From Svornostia abyssi (GTDB lineage: Bacteria; Actinomycetota; Thermoleophilia; Solirubrobacterales; Solirubrobacteraceae): a DNA stretch of 64,000 nt. The stretch covers positions 4,526,001 to 4,590,000 of the forward strand of contig CP088295.1 of NCBI GenBank assembly GCA_024666565.1. Reading direction: 5' to 3'. The notes below the pieces were generated by a model. It was not told where the DNA came from. It did no database searches and worked only from the letters and a program-made list of their open reading frames with translations. This document shows positions 25,164-33,853 of this stretch, one piece after another. Numbering within the stretch: the first letter of the stretch is position 1; the number at the start of each line of letters is the position of its first letter. Both the position numbers and the translations under genes were made by a program.

Positions 25164-26411
25164 TCACTTCGGGAGCCGTGGCGCGATGATCCGGTACGCC
25201 TTCAGGCCGAGGCCCAGACGCTCCCGATCCTCGCTCTGCATCGGGTCGAGCCCCGTGAGCTCCTTCACCCGATCCAGGCGGTACGCCACCGTGTGGCGAT
25301 GCGCGTAGATCGCGGCCGCCGTCGCGTTCATGTTGCAGTTCTGGTCGAGGTACGCCTCGAGCGTCCCGACCAGGTCGGTGCGGTACTGGTCGTCGTACTT
25401 GACGATCGGCGCCACGGTGTCCTCATAGAAGCTCCGCACCTCTTCCGGGTGCGATGCCAGCACGCGGAACAGCAGCCGGTACGTGCCGGTGCCGATGTCC
25501 TCGGCGATCGGCGCGTCGGACTGCCGCAGGACGTCGAGCACGAGCTCGGCCTCCTGGATGCCGCGGGTGAACTCGCCCGGGTCGGCGTAGAACGACGACA
25601 GACCGACGGTGCCGTGGCGCTGCAGCCGCGTCGCGAGCTTGCGGGCGGTCTCCAGCGTCATCTCCGGGGCGTCATCGCCCCCGGCCGCCGGAAGCAGGGC
25701 GTACACGCGCCCGTCCATGTGCTGCGCGAGCGCCCCGGGGAACTCCTCGGAGATCATCGCCACGACATGACGCGGACGATCCGTCTTCAGTTCGGCGCAG
25801 AGGATCACGGCGCCGCGCGACAGGTCGCACCCCAGGCGTCCCGCCCGGCGCACGATCTCCCGCGGCTCCAGATCGGGCCGCGAGCGCAGGTCCTCCAGGA
25901 AGGAGCCGCGCAGGTTCTGCTCGACCTCCTCCTTGGCCTCCTCCACCGCGACCTCGGTGAGCGACGCCACCGCGGCGAGATGGAGGTACTCGGCCGCGTC
26001 CGCGCCCACGGCGCCCTCGCCCAGGAGCACGACCGCGCCGACGACATCGTCGCCGGACTGGATCGGCACCTCGGCCAAGAGGCCGTCCGGCACCTGGGTC
26101 GGCCGGTCCTTCGTCCGGTCCGCGACGTACCGCCGGATCGACGCGAGGTCGCCCGCGTCCTCCGCCGGCGCGAGCACCGCCGCGCCGAGGCGCGGGACGA
26201 CGATCGCCACCGGACCACCGGCCGCCTCGCAGGCGAGCTCGGCGACACGTGCCAGCCCCTCGCCTCCGAGGACAGCATCCACCATCCTCAGGTGGAGCTG
26301 CCGGAGCCGCTCGACGAGCGACTCCTCGCCCGTGGCGCCACCCTCAGGGGCGGCGCCACGGCCGGAGCGAGGGGCGGCAGCGTCACCATCGTGTGCTGCC
26401 GCCCTTGCCAT
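25164..26411 (-). CDS. PucR/CdaR-family transcriptional regulator in the amt-glnK operon
   Basis: 415 residues. N-terminal GAF-like sensor region (about 30-155), linker, GGDEF-like degenerate middle domain (about 185-300), and the C-terminal PucR HTH (PF13556) at about 350-410 with TLEAYLDQNCNMNATAAAIY followed by AHRHTVAYRLDRVKELTGLD. Follows glnK by three bases. In many actinobacteria glnD takes this third position, so a regulator here suggests nitrogen status is passed to transcription differently. Members of the family control purine, allantoin or glycerate catabolism. Confidence 0.88.
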   Translation of the reverse strand: MARAAAHDGDAAAPRSGRGAAPEGGATGEESLVERLRQLHLRMVDAVLGGEGLARVAELACEAAGGPVAIVVPRLGAAVLAPAEDAGDLASIRRYVADRTKDRPTQVPDGLLAEVPIQSGDDVVGAVVLLGEGAVGADAAEYLHLAAVASLTEVAVEEAKEEVEQNLRGSFLEDLRSRPDLEPREIVRRAGRLGCDLSRGAVILCAELKTDRPRHVVAMISEEFPGALAQHMDGRVYALLPAAGGDDAPEMTLETARKLATRLQRHGTVGLSSFYADPGEFTRGIQEAELVLDVLRQSDAPIAEDIGTGTYRLLFRVLASHPEEVRSFYEDTVAPIVKYDDQYRTDLVGTLEAYLDQNCNMNATAAAIYAHRHTVAYRLDRVKELTGLDPMQSEDRERLGLGLKAYRIIAPRLPK

Positions 26412-26414
26412 GCC

Positions 26415-26783
26415 CTACGCCGCCGACGCGGCGCCGGGGTGGGTCTGCAGGATCTCCTCGCCGGCCTCGCCGGTCCGGACCCTGTACGCCTCGTCCACGG
26501 CGAGGACGAACACCTTGCCGTCACCCACCGCGCCCGTGCGGCCGTGCTTCAGGATCGTGTCGACGATCGTCTGCACGTCCGCGTCGGCGACCACGCACTC
26601 CAGCTTGATCTTCGGCCGGAGGTAGTTGGTGAGCTCCGCCCCGCGGTAACGCTCGGTGATGCCCTTCTGGCGGCCCGAGCCCTTGACCTCGGTGATGGTC
26701 AGGCTCGGGAATCCGAGCTCGAGGAGCTCGGTCCGGATGGGTTCGAACGCCTCGTGGCGAATGTAGGCAACGACCATCTTCAT
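26415..26783 (-). CDS. glnK: PII signal-transduction protein, GlnK type, lacking Tyr51
   Basis: 122 residues, starting inside the amt stop (ATGA). MKMVVAYIRHEAFEPIRTEL, T-loop GSGRQKGITERYRGAEL at 35-51, and B-loop TGAVGDGKVFVL near 84-95 as in PII. Q39, K40 and G41 are present, so ATP/2-oxoglutarate binding and channel plugging look intact. Residue 51, the Tyr uridylylated or adenylylated in most PII proteins, is Leu; Tyr46 remains. It probably binds and blocks the neighbouring ammonium channel without GlnD-type modification. Confidence 0.93.
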   Translation of the reverse strand: MKMVVAYIRHEAFEPIRTELLELGFPSLTITEVKGSGRQKGITERYRGAELTNYLRPKIKLECVVADADVQTIVDTILKHGRTGAVGDGKVFVLAVDEAYRVRTGEAGEEILQTHPGAASAA

Positions 26784-28321
26784 GTCGCCGGGACCTCCTT
26801 GCTGGTCGGGACAGCGCCGCCCGCCGAGCCACCCGCCGAAGGCGAGTAGCCGACCAGCTCAGGCGCCGGGATGAACTGCTCGGGGTACCCGTACATGCCG
26901 TGCTCGGTGATGTCCAGCCCGGCATCCTCTTCTTCCTCCGTGACACGGAGGCCGTACGTCTTGTTGATGATCCAGAAGGTCGCGTAGCTCAGGATGAACA
27001 CGAAGCCGAACGCGATGCAGAATCCGACCGCCTGCGCGATCAGCTGCGCGAAGGAGCCGCTGTAGAACAGGCCGCCCTCCGGGTCGCCGAACGCGTTGTA
27101 CTGCGCCAGGCGCGGCGCGGTGAAGAGGCCACACGCGAGCGTGCCCCACACACCGGCCAGGCCGTGCACGGTCAGGACGCCGACCGGGTCGTCGACCTTC
27201 TTGTCGATGAGACCGACGAGGATCGGGACCATCGCGCCGGCGATGAGGCCGATCGGGATGGCGGCCCAGACCTCCACGTAGCCCGAGGGCGCCGTGATGG
27301 CGACGAGCGCGGCGATCGCGCCGTTGCCGGCCATGCCGATGTCGATCGTCTTGCTGGTCAGGAACGAGACCGTGATCGACGCCAGGACGCCACACGCGGC
27401 GGCGACATTCGTGACGAGGATGATCTCGGGGAAACGACCGTCCAGCGCGCTGAGCGCCGTACCGCCGTTGAAGCCCCACCAGCCGAGCCACAGGATGATC
27501 ACGCCGAGGCCGAACAGGGGCATGTTGTGCCCCGGAATCGCCCGCGGCTTGCCGTCCGGGCCGTACTTGCCCTTACGCGGACCGAGGATGAGCAGCGCAG
27601 CGAGCGCGCCGGTCGCACCGATGAGGTGGACCGCCGTGGAGCCCGCGAAGTCCTGCATGCCGACGATGCCCGTGCCGAGCCAGTCACCGGTCTGCAGGAA
27701 GCCGCCGCCGAACACCCAGTGGGCGCCGATCGGGTAGATGATCGTCGAGAAGACGATCGCGTACATGATGTACACGCCGAACTTGATGCGCTCGAGCGTC
27801 GAGCCCCAGACGATCGCCAGGGAGACGGCGCAGAACGCGTACTGGAACAGGAACTTCGCCTCGACGGTGACGTCGAAGATGCCCATGACCGGGAAGGCGG
27901 CCTGGCTTCCGCCGCTCGGGAAGAGCGTGGTATCCGGGCTGGCGATGCCGGTGAAGTCCCGGAGCATGAAGCCGTGCCCACCGATGAGACCAGTCAGCCC
28001 GCTCGGCTCTGCACCGAACGCGAACGCGAACCCGACGAAGTAGAAGCCCAGGAGGGCGATCGACATGTTCGTCAGGATCTTCGCGACGAGCGTGCCGACG
28101 TTCTTGCCCCGCGAGAAGCCGAGCTCCAGGAGCAGGAAGCCCGCCTGCATGAAGAAGACGAGCGCGGCCGCAACCATCACCCACAGGGTGTTCAGGCCGG
28201 TCGCTTCTTCGATCGCGAATGTCGCGGCATCCGTGTCAGGTACTGCGTGGGCCGCGCCGGGCAGCGCCAGCGCGACCAACAATCCGAGCACGATCGCCCG
28301 AATCATGTGGGTACGTCTCAT
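26780..28321 (-). CDS. amt: Ammonium transporter (Amt/MEP/Rh)
   Basis: 513 residues; signal peptide followed by about eleven TM helices. Pore twin histidines are visible in GSTAVHLIGATGALAALL and VLTVHGLAGVWGTLACGLF; family motif GRDFAGSTAVH-like sequence is present as MQDFAGSTAVHLIG. C-terminal cytoplasmic tail (DAGLDITEHGMYGYPEQFIP) matches the conserved Amt C-terminus that contacts PII. Start may be residue 1 or Met6. First gene of amt-glnK-pucR, divergent from glutamine synthetase across 293 bp. Confidence 0.95.
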   Translation of the reverse strand: MRRTHMIRAIVLGLLVALALPGAAHAVPDTDAATFAIEEATGLNTLWVMVAAALVFFMQAGFLLLELGFSRGKNVGTLVAKILTNMSIALLGFYFVGFAFAFGAEPSGLTGLIGGHGFMLRDFTGIASPDTTLFPSGGSQAAFPVMGIFDVTVEAKFLFQYAFCAVSLAIVWGSTLERIKFGVYIMYAIVFSTIIYPIGAHWVFGGGFLQTGDWLGTGIVGMQDFAGSTAVHLIGATGALAALLILGPRKGKYGPDGKPRAIPGHNMPLFGLGVIILWLGWWGFNGGTALSALDGRFPEIILVTNVAAACGVLASITVSFLTSKTIDIGMAGNGAIAALVAITAPSGYVEVWAAIPIGLIAGAMVPILVGLIDKKVDDPVGVLTVHGLAGVWGTLACGLFTAPRLAQYNAFGDPEGGLFYSGSFAQLIAQAVGFCIAFGFVFILSYATFWIINKTYGLRVTEEEEDAGLDITEHGMYGYPEQFIPAPELVGYSPSAGGSAGGAVPTSKEVPAT

Positions 28322-28512
28322 GCATCCTCCTCAGTCGAGTGCACCAGAATCGTGCTCTGCGGCCTGAGAAGGGTCTTTAGCCGCGTGTCGAAAGATCGTC
28401 GAAACCGCTTCGCCACGCGGTCCGAGGTTGACGATCGCCCCTCGCACGCCCGCGCGTGTGCGTGCGTGGAGCGTTCGGACCGACACGCGGGAGAACGACA
28501 CACCCGGGCGGT

Positions 28513-28556
28513 TTGTCCACGTGGACAAGGACACGCGACGCACGCGGGCGTAGGGT
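28513..28556 (+). promoter_or_regulatory. Palindromic operator TTGTCCACGTGGACAA and -10 upstream of glutamine synthetase
   Basis: Perfect 16-bp palindrome at 28513-28528. It overlaps the likely -35 (AGGACA, 28528-28533), 17 nt before TAGGGT (28551-28556). Start codon 28615 follows after a leader of about 50 nt. It does not resemble the GlnR (GTnAC half-site) or AmtR boxes I know. The rest of the 28322-28614 gap is GC-rich with direct repeats of TCGAAA near 28389-28403 that may belong to the amt promoter. Confidence 0.5.
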
Positions 28557-28614
28557 CTGCGCTTCACGAGTACGCACGCACCGAGTTCAGTCCCGAGGAG
28601 GACCCACCCCGCCC

Positions 28615-30775
28615 ATGCCAGGACTTCGTCAGCACAATGTGACGGCCGCACAGTGGAGCGCCAACGGTGGCGCGTTCGGCCCGACCGATCTCACCGTCCC
28701 CAGCAACAACGTCTACGGGGAGCTCGTCTTCAGCGTGGACGTGCAGCGTCAGCTGCTCCCGAAGGACGTCTTCAAGAAGCTTCAGACCACGCTGGCCGAC
28801 GGCCTGCCCCTGGACCCGGCCCTCGCAGGCTCGGTCGCCCAGGCGATGAAGGAGTGGGCGCTGGAGCAGGGCGCCACCCACTACTCCCACTGGTTCCAGC
28901 CGCTCACCGGCTCGACGGCGGAGAAGCACGACTCGTTCTACTCCCCCCACCGGGTCGGGCGGCGCGATCGCCGACTTCTCGGGCAAGGAGCTCATCCGCG
29001 GCGAACCGGACGCCTCGTCGTTCCCGAACGGCGGCCTGCGCGCGACCTTCGAGGCCCGCGGCTACACCGCGTGGGACCCGACGTCGCCGGCGTTCATCAC
29101 GCCGAACCCCAACGGCGCGACGCTCACGATCCCCACGGCGTTCGTGTCGTGGACGGGCGAGGCGCTGGATCACAAGATCCCGCTGCTGCGCTCGATGGAC
29201 GCGCTCTCGAAGGCCGCGATCCACGCGGTGCGCCTCTTCGGCGACACCGAGTCCAAGCGCGTCTTCACGACGGTCGGCGCCGAGCAGGAGTACTTCCTGA
29301 TCGACGAGCAGTACTACTTCGAGCGCCCCGACCTCATCGCGACCGAGCGCACCCTGTACGGCGCCAAGCCGCCCAAGGGCCAGGAGCTGGACGACCACTA
29401 CTTCGGGGCCATCCCGGAGCGCGTCCAGGCGTTCATGTTCGAGGCCGAGCGTGAGCTCCAGCGCCTCGGCGTGCCGGTGAAGACCCGTCACAACGAGGTC
29501 GCGCCGAACCAGTTCGAGATCGCCCCGCTGTTCGAGAACTCGAACCTCGGCTGCGACCACCAGCAGATCATCATGCAGACGCTGAAGAACGTCGCCCGCA
29601 AGTACGGGCTCGTGGCGCTGCTGCACGAGAAGCCCTTCGCCGGCGTCAACGGCTCGGGCAAGCACAACAACTGGTCGATGGGCACCGACACCGGCGTGAA
29701 CCTGATGGATCCGGGTGACACGCCGAGCGAGAACCTGCAGTTCCTGTTCTTCTGCACGGCGGTCATGAAGGCCGTCAAGAAGCACCAGGGCCTGCTGCGC
29801 GCGTCGGTCGCCACGGCCGGCCAGGACCACCGCCTCGGCGCGAACGAGGCGCCGCCGGCGATCATCTCGATCTTCCTCGGCGCCGAGCTCAGCGCGGCGT
29901 TCGGCGCGATCGAGTCCGGTACGCCCGTCGACGCCGGCGAGGCCGGCTTCCTGGGCCTCGGCACCGAGGTGCTCCCGAAGCTGCCGCTGCACGGCGGCGA
30001 CCGCAACCGCACCTCGCCGTTCGCCTTCACCGGCAACCGCTTCGAGTTCCGCGCGCCGGGCTCGAACATGACGGTCGGCTTCGTCAACGCGGTGCTGAAC
30101 ACGATCGCCGCTGAGGCGCTCGAGGAGATGGCCACGGAGCTCGAGGGCAAGATCGAGGGCGGCGCCGCCTTCGAGACCGCCGTCGCCGAGGTCATCAAGG
30201 CCCACTACGTCGAGAACAAGGCCATCGTCTTCGACGGCGACGGCTACAGCGACGCGTGGCAGGACGAGGCGGCCGAGCGCGGCCTGCTGAACCTCCGCAC
30301 CACTCCGGACGCGCTCCCCGAGCTGCTCTCCGAGCAGACCGTCGCGACGTTCGACAAGTACGGCGTCCTGACGAAGCCCGAGGTGGAAGCCCGCTTCGAG
30401 GTCTTCACCGAGCAGTACGTGACCAAGCTGAACATCGAGGCCGAGACGGCCGCGCTGATCGCTCGGACGCAGATCCTGCCGGCCGGCCTGAAGTACCTCG
30501 CCCTGCTGGACGAGGTCCCGGGCGCGGGCGCGAAGGCGCTGAAGGAGGAGGCCGAGACCCTCGTCGACGACCTGGTCGTGAAGATCAAGGCGCTCGAGGC
30601 CGCCAACGTCAACCACCCGCACACGGACGACCTCATCGTCGAGGCGAAGTACCTCCGCGACGACGTCCTGGGCGCGTACGCCGAGGTCCGCGAGATCGCC
30701 GACAAGCTCGAGGCGATCGTGCCGGACGACTACTGGCCGCTCCCGCGTTACTCGGAGATGCTCTTCATCAAGTAG
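28615..30775 (+). CDS. glnN: Glutamine synthetase type III (frameshifted)
   Basis: 719 residues after removing one base from the six-C run 28943-28948; the join reads [20 protein letters not shown]. Long GSIII architecture: N-terminal GSIII domain, catalytic core with [29 protein letters not shown] and [10 protein letters not shown], and a C-terminal helical region. GSIII is dodecameric and unrelated in length to GSI/GSII. ATG 28615 follows GAGGAGGA at 12 nt. Makes glutamine from glutamate, ammonium and ATP; divergent from the ammonium transporter operon, so uptake and assimilation are paired. Confidence 0.93.
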
Positions 30776-30833
30776 GTGACGTCGTCCGCAGGTCCGAGCT
30801 TGCGAGGACCGGAGGACGAAACCACCACATCGC

Positions 30834-30860
30834 GAAGGCCCCGCACCCTGCGGGGCCTTC
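30834..30860. terminator. Bidirectional terminator between glnN and GGDEF gene
   Basis: Perfect 12-bp stem GAAGGCCCCGCA / TGCGGGGCCTTC with a CCC loop, placed between convergent genes ending at 30775 and 30867. Confidence 0.8.
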
Positions 30861-30866
30861 GTGCGT

Positions 30867-31952
30867 TCAGGAGGCCACGCTGACGAGCGACGCGTCGCCG
30901 CGGAACGCGACCACCCGGTTGCGCCCCGCGGACTTCGCGGCGTACAGCGCCCGGTCGGACGCGAGCATCACCGACGAGGGCGTGGCGCCGGCGGCCGGGA
31001 AGGCCGCGACCCCCACGCTCACGGTCAGCGGCGGCTCGAAGGCCCGCATCCCGCGTTCGATCGAGGAGCGCACGGCTTCGCCGATGAGCCGCGCGGCGGC
31101 GGCGTCCGCGCCGGGGACGACGAGCGCGAACTCCTCGCCGCCGATGCGCGCGAACGTCGCGCCGGGATGCACCGACCGCTGCACGATCTCCGCGATCTGC
31201 TGCAGGGCGCGGTCGCCGGCGGCATGGCCGAACCGGTCGTTGACCTGTTTGAAGTCGTCGATGTCGATCGACACCACGGCGCACGCGGTGTTCGCCGCCT
31301 GCGCGTGGATGAGCGCGTCCTCCAGGGCCGTCTCGAACGCCGCGCGATTTGCGGCACCCGTCAGCGTGTCGGTCAGCGCCGCGCTCCTCAGCCGCGAGAC
31401 GGCGACGCCGACCCGGACCTTCAAGACGTAGATGATGAGCGTCACCACAGCGACGGCGCCGACGACGTCCGCCCACCAGCCGACCTTCTCGCCCACCGGG
31501 AAGAACAGCGCGAGGGCCACCGTGTAGGTCACGAGAAAGAAGCCGAACGCCGCGGCGACGGCCCGGCCCCGCAGGAAGAACGCCGCGGCCAGCAGCGGCC
31601 AGAGGTAGTACAGCGGAGTCGGCCGCGTGGTTTCGACGACGCACGAGGCGGCCGTGACGCACACGATTCCGAAGTAGGGCGAGAGGATGAACGCCTGCGC
31701 CGGCGGCCGCCGCAGGAGCACGAAGTACGCGGCGGCGGCGCCCTCGAAGACCAGCAGCGCCAGCAGGACCTCGCGGGCGTGCCGCCCGGGCGCCGCCTGG
31801 TCGGTCACCAGCGCGAGCGCCACCATGCCGGCGCCGAGGCTCCACATCGCGATCGCGATCCAGCGCATGAGGCCGATCGTGCGGTCGCGGTCGTTGCGCG
31901 CACCGCCCGCGAACGGGTTCGTGAAGGGGTAGGAGGCTCCGGGCAGGCGCAT
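30867..31952 (-). CDS. Membrane-anchored GGDEF protein (diguanylate cyclase)
   Basis: 361 residues from ATG 31952 (MRLPGASYPFTNPFAGGARN). Six TM helices (about 35-185), then a GGDEF domain with LTGAANRAAFETAL and active-site ARIGGEEFALVVPG. The upstream RxxD inhibitory site is absent, so product feedback is not expected. A paralogue lies directly upstream on the same strand; both begin MRLP followed by an aromatic residue and FTNPFA, a shared N-terminal signature. Makes c-di-GMP by family. Confidence 0.9.
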   Translation of the reverse strand: MRLPGASYPFTNPFAGGARNDRDRTIGLMRWIAIAMWSLGAGMVALALVTDQAAPGRHAREVLLALLVFEGAAAAYFVLLRRPPAQAFILSPYFGIVCVTAASCVVETTRPTPLYYLWPLLAAAFFLRGRAVAAAFGFFLVTYTVALALFFPVGEKVGWWADVVGAVAVVTLIIYVLKVRVGVAVSRLRSAALTDTLTGAANRAAFETALEDALIHAQAANTACAVVSIDIDDFKQVNDRFGHAAGDRALQQIAEIVQRSVHPGATFARIGGEEFALVVPGADAAAARLIGEAVRSSIERGMRAFEPPLTVSVGVAAFPAAGATPSSVMLASDRALYAAKSAGRNRVVAFRGDASLVSVAS

Positions 31953-32044
31953 TCGCTCGCCCCGTCCATCGACGCGGGTCCCACCTTCCTGAAGCGACGG
32001 TGCGCCGCGCTCGGCGAGAGGTCGACGGCGCGCCCCGGAAAGGG

Positions 32045-33724
32045 TTACGCCACGCGGAGGTGCGGGATCTCGCCGCGCTCGACGAGCACGCGGGCGAGCG
32101 CTTCGACGACGTGCTCGTCGAACTGGCTGCCACCGCACTCGCGCAGCTCGCCCAGCGCCACCGCCGGGGCGACACCGGGTCCGTGCGTCAGCGACGAGTA
32201 GGCCTCCGCGACCGCGATGATCCGCGCCGGGAGCGGGATCGCATCGCCCGTGAGGCCTTGCGGGTACCCGCTGCCGTCCGGCCGCTCGTGATGGGCCCCG
32301 ACCCACGCGGCGATGCTCGGAAGCCCGCACGCCGTCAGCACCTCGGTGCCGATCTGGACGTGCCGCTCGACGATGTCGCGCTCCTCGGGCGTCAGCGGAT
32401 GTGCCGCGGCCAGCAGCTCGCCGGGCACGCCGAGCATGCCGACGTCGCGGACCATGCCCGCGAGCCGGATCCGCGTCACGTCGTCGACGCCCATCCCCAT
32501 CTCGGTCGCCACGAGGGACGCGAGCTCGCCGACCTCACGCGAGCGTCGGTGTTCGCCATGGCGGTGCAGATCGAGGCGCTCGGCAAGGCGCAGCGCGGTC
32601 TGGGCGCCCGCATCGGCCAGCAGCGCGCGCTCCTGTTCGGCGAGGCCGAGGAGTCGCTCGGCGCTCTCGTCGGCGGCGACGACCTGGTTGCGGCCGGCCT
32701 GCTTGGCCGCGTAGAGCGCGCGATCGGCGGCGAGCATGATGGACGATGGGCTCTCGCCGGAGTCGGGATAGGCGGCGACGCCGATGCTGACGGTCAGATT
32801 CGGCTCGGTCCCGGCGGTGTCGCGCTCGAGGGCGACGCGGATGCGCTCAGCGATGATCCGCGCCTGCGCGATGTCCGACTCGGGCAGGACGACGGCGAAC
32901 TCCTCGCCCCCGACCCGGGCGAGCAGCCCCTGCTCTTCCACGCAGGCGGTGAAGATCCGCGCGGCCTCGCGCAGCGCGGCGTCGCCGGCCTGGTGGCCGT
33001 AGAGGTCGTTGACCTGCTTGAAGCGGTCCAGATCGAGCGAGATGACGGCGAGGACGCCCGTCTGCTCGCGCGCGCCGTCGAGCTCGCGCTCGAGCGCTGA
33101 CTCGAAACTCGCGCGGTTGGCGATGCCCGTCAGCGGGTCGGTGTCCGCGAGGCGCCGCAGCCGGCCGATCAGCCGCATGATGCGGTCCTTGAGCAGGAAG
33201 ACCAGGGCGGTGGCGACGCCCATCGCGGCGATGATGTCGATCGCCCACTCGCGCAGGTACGGGTCGTCGCCGAAGACGAAGATCAGCGTCCCGCCGTAGC
33301 CGGCGACGAACATGCCGAACAGCAGGAGGACCTCGCGGCGCTGCCCGAAGAACGCGGCCGCGAGCAGCGGCCACATGTAGAACATCGCGACCGGGCGCAG
33401 CTCCGGGGTCGTCGCCAGCGCCCACGTCACGCAAACCACGCCCAGGACGGCGTAGCCGAGCATCATGATCGCCGGCGGCCGGCGCACGACGGCCATGACG
33501 ACCGCGGCGGCGCCCATGACGATCACGCACGCGAGGTTCAGGTCCCGCGCGAGGCTCGGCTCCCCGAGGTGGCCGCCGAAGTGCGCCATGAGCAGCGTGA
33601 GCGACCCCAGCCCGAACAGCAGGATGCACGTGACGCGGATGAGCTTCGTCGTCTGCGCACGCGCATCTGCGCCCGCGGGGGCGAACGGGTTGGTGAACTC
33701 GTACTCGTCGAACGGCAGGCGCAT
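32045..33724 (-). CDS. Membrane GGDEF protein with degenerate HD-GYP domain
   Basis: 559 residues from ATG 33724 (MRLPFDEYEFTNPFAPAG); ATG 33739 is an alternative. Six TM helices, GGDEF domain with ARVGGEEFAVVLPE (active-type, no RxxD site), then an HD-GYP region of about 170 residues. There AHHERPDGSGYPQGL keeps the HHE and GYP blocks, but the first metal motif, usually HDIGK or HDVGK, reads RDVGM: the metal-binding His is Arg and the Lys is Met. Phosphodiesterase activity is therefore doubtful, and the domain may be regulatory. Divergent from metH. Confidence 0.88.
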   Translation of the reverse strand: MRLPFDEYEFTNPFAPAGADARAQTTKLIRVTCILLFGLGSLTLLMAHFGGHLGEPSLARDLNLACVIVMGAAAVVMAVVRRPPAIMMLGYAVLGVVCVTWALATTPELRPVAMFYMWPLLAAAFFGQRREVLLLFGMFVAGYGGTLIFVFGDDPYLREWAIDIIAAMGVATALVFLLKDRIMRLIGRLRRLADTDPLTGIANRASFESALERELDGAREQTGVLAVISLDLDRFKQVNDLYGHQAGDAALREAARIFTACVEEQGLLARVGGEEFAVVLPESDIAQARIIAERIRVALERDTAGTEPNLTVSIGVAAYPDSGESPSSIMLAADRALYAAKQAGRNQVVAADESAERLLGLAEQERALLADAGAQTALRLAERLDLHRHGEHRRSREVGELASLVATEMGMGVDDVTRIRLAGMVRDVGMLGVPGELLAAAHPLTPEERDIVERHVQIGTEVLTACGLPSIAAWVGAHHERPDGSGYPQGLTGDAIPLPARIIAVAEAYSSLTHGPGVAPAVALGELRECGGSQFDEHVVEALARVLVERGEIPHLRVA

Positions 33725-33801
33725 CGGTACAGGGGACATCGGGGCGCGCATGCGTGGCGTTGAGTGGGGATGCTCGATCCAGACCGATGACCGATGCCTC
33801 A

Positions 33802-33847
33802 AACCTTGCCACGGTCGTGTCAAGGTTGTTCGAACCCTTGCTAGCAT
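33802..33847 (+). promoter_or_regulatory. metH promoter with inverted repeat
   Basis: AACCTTG (33802-33808) and CAAGGTT (33821-33827) form a 7-bp inverted repeat with a 12-nt spacer. TAGCAT (33842-33847) sits 6 nt before ATG 33854, implying leaderless metH. No cobalamin or SAM riboswitch can therefore act in a 5' leader, so a protein binding the repeat is the likelier control. Confidence 0.5.
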
Positions 33848-33853
33848 CGGCGT

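Noticed and set aside
33820-33850. tRNA-like GTTCGAACCC stretch
   Set aside because: No acceptor or anticodon stems around it; it lies in the metH promoter.
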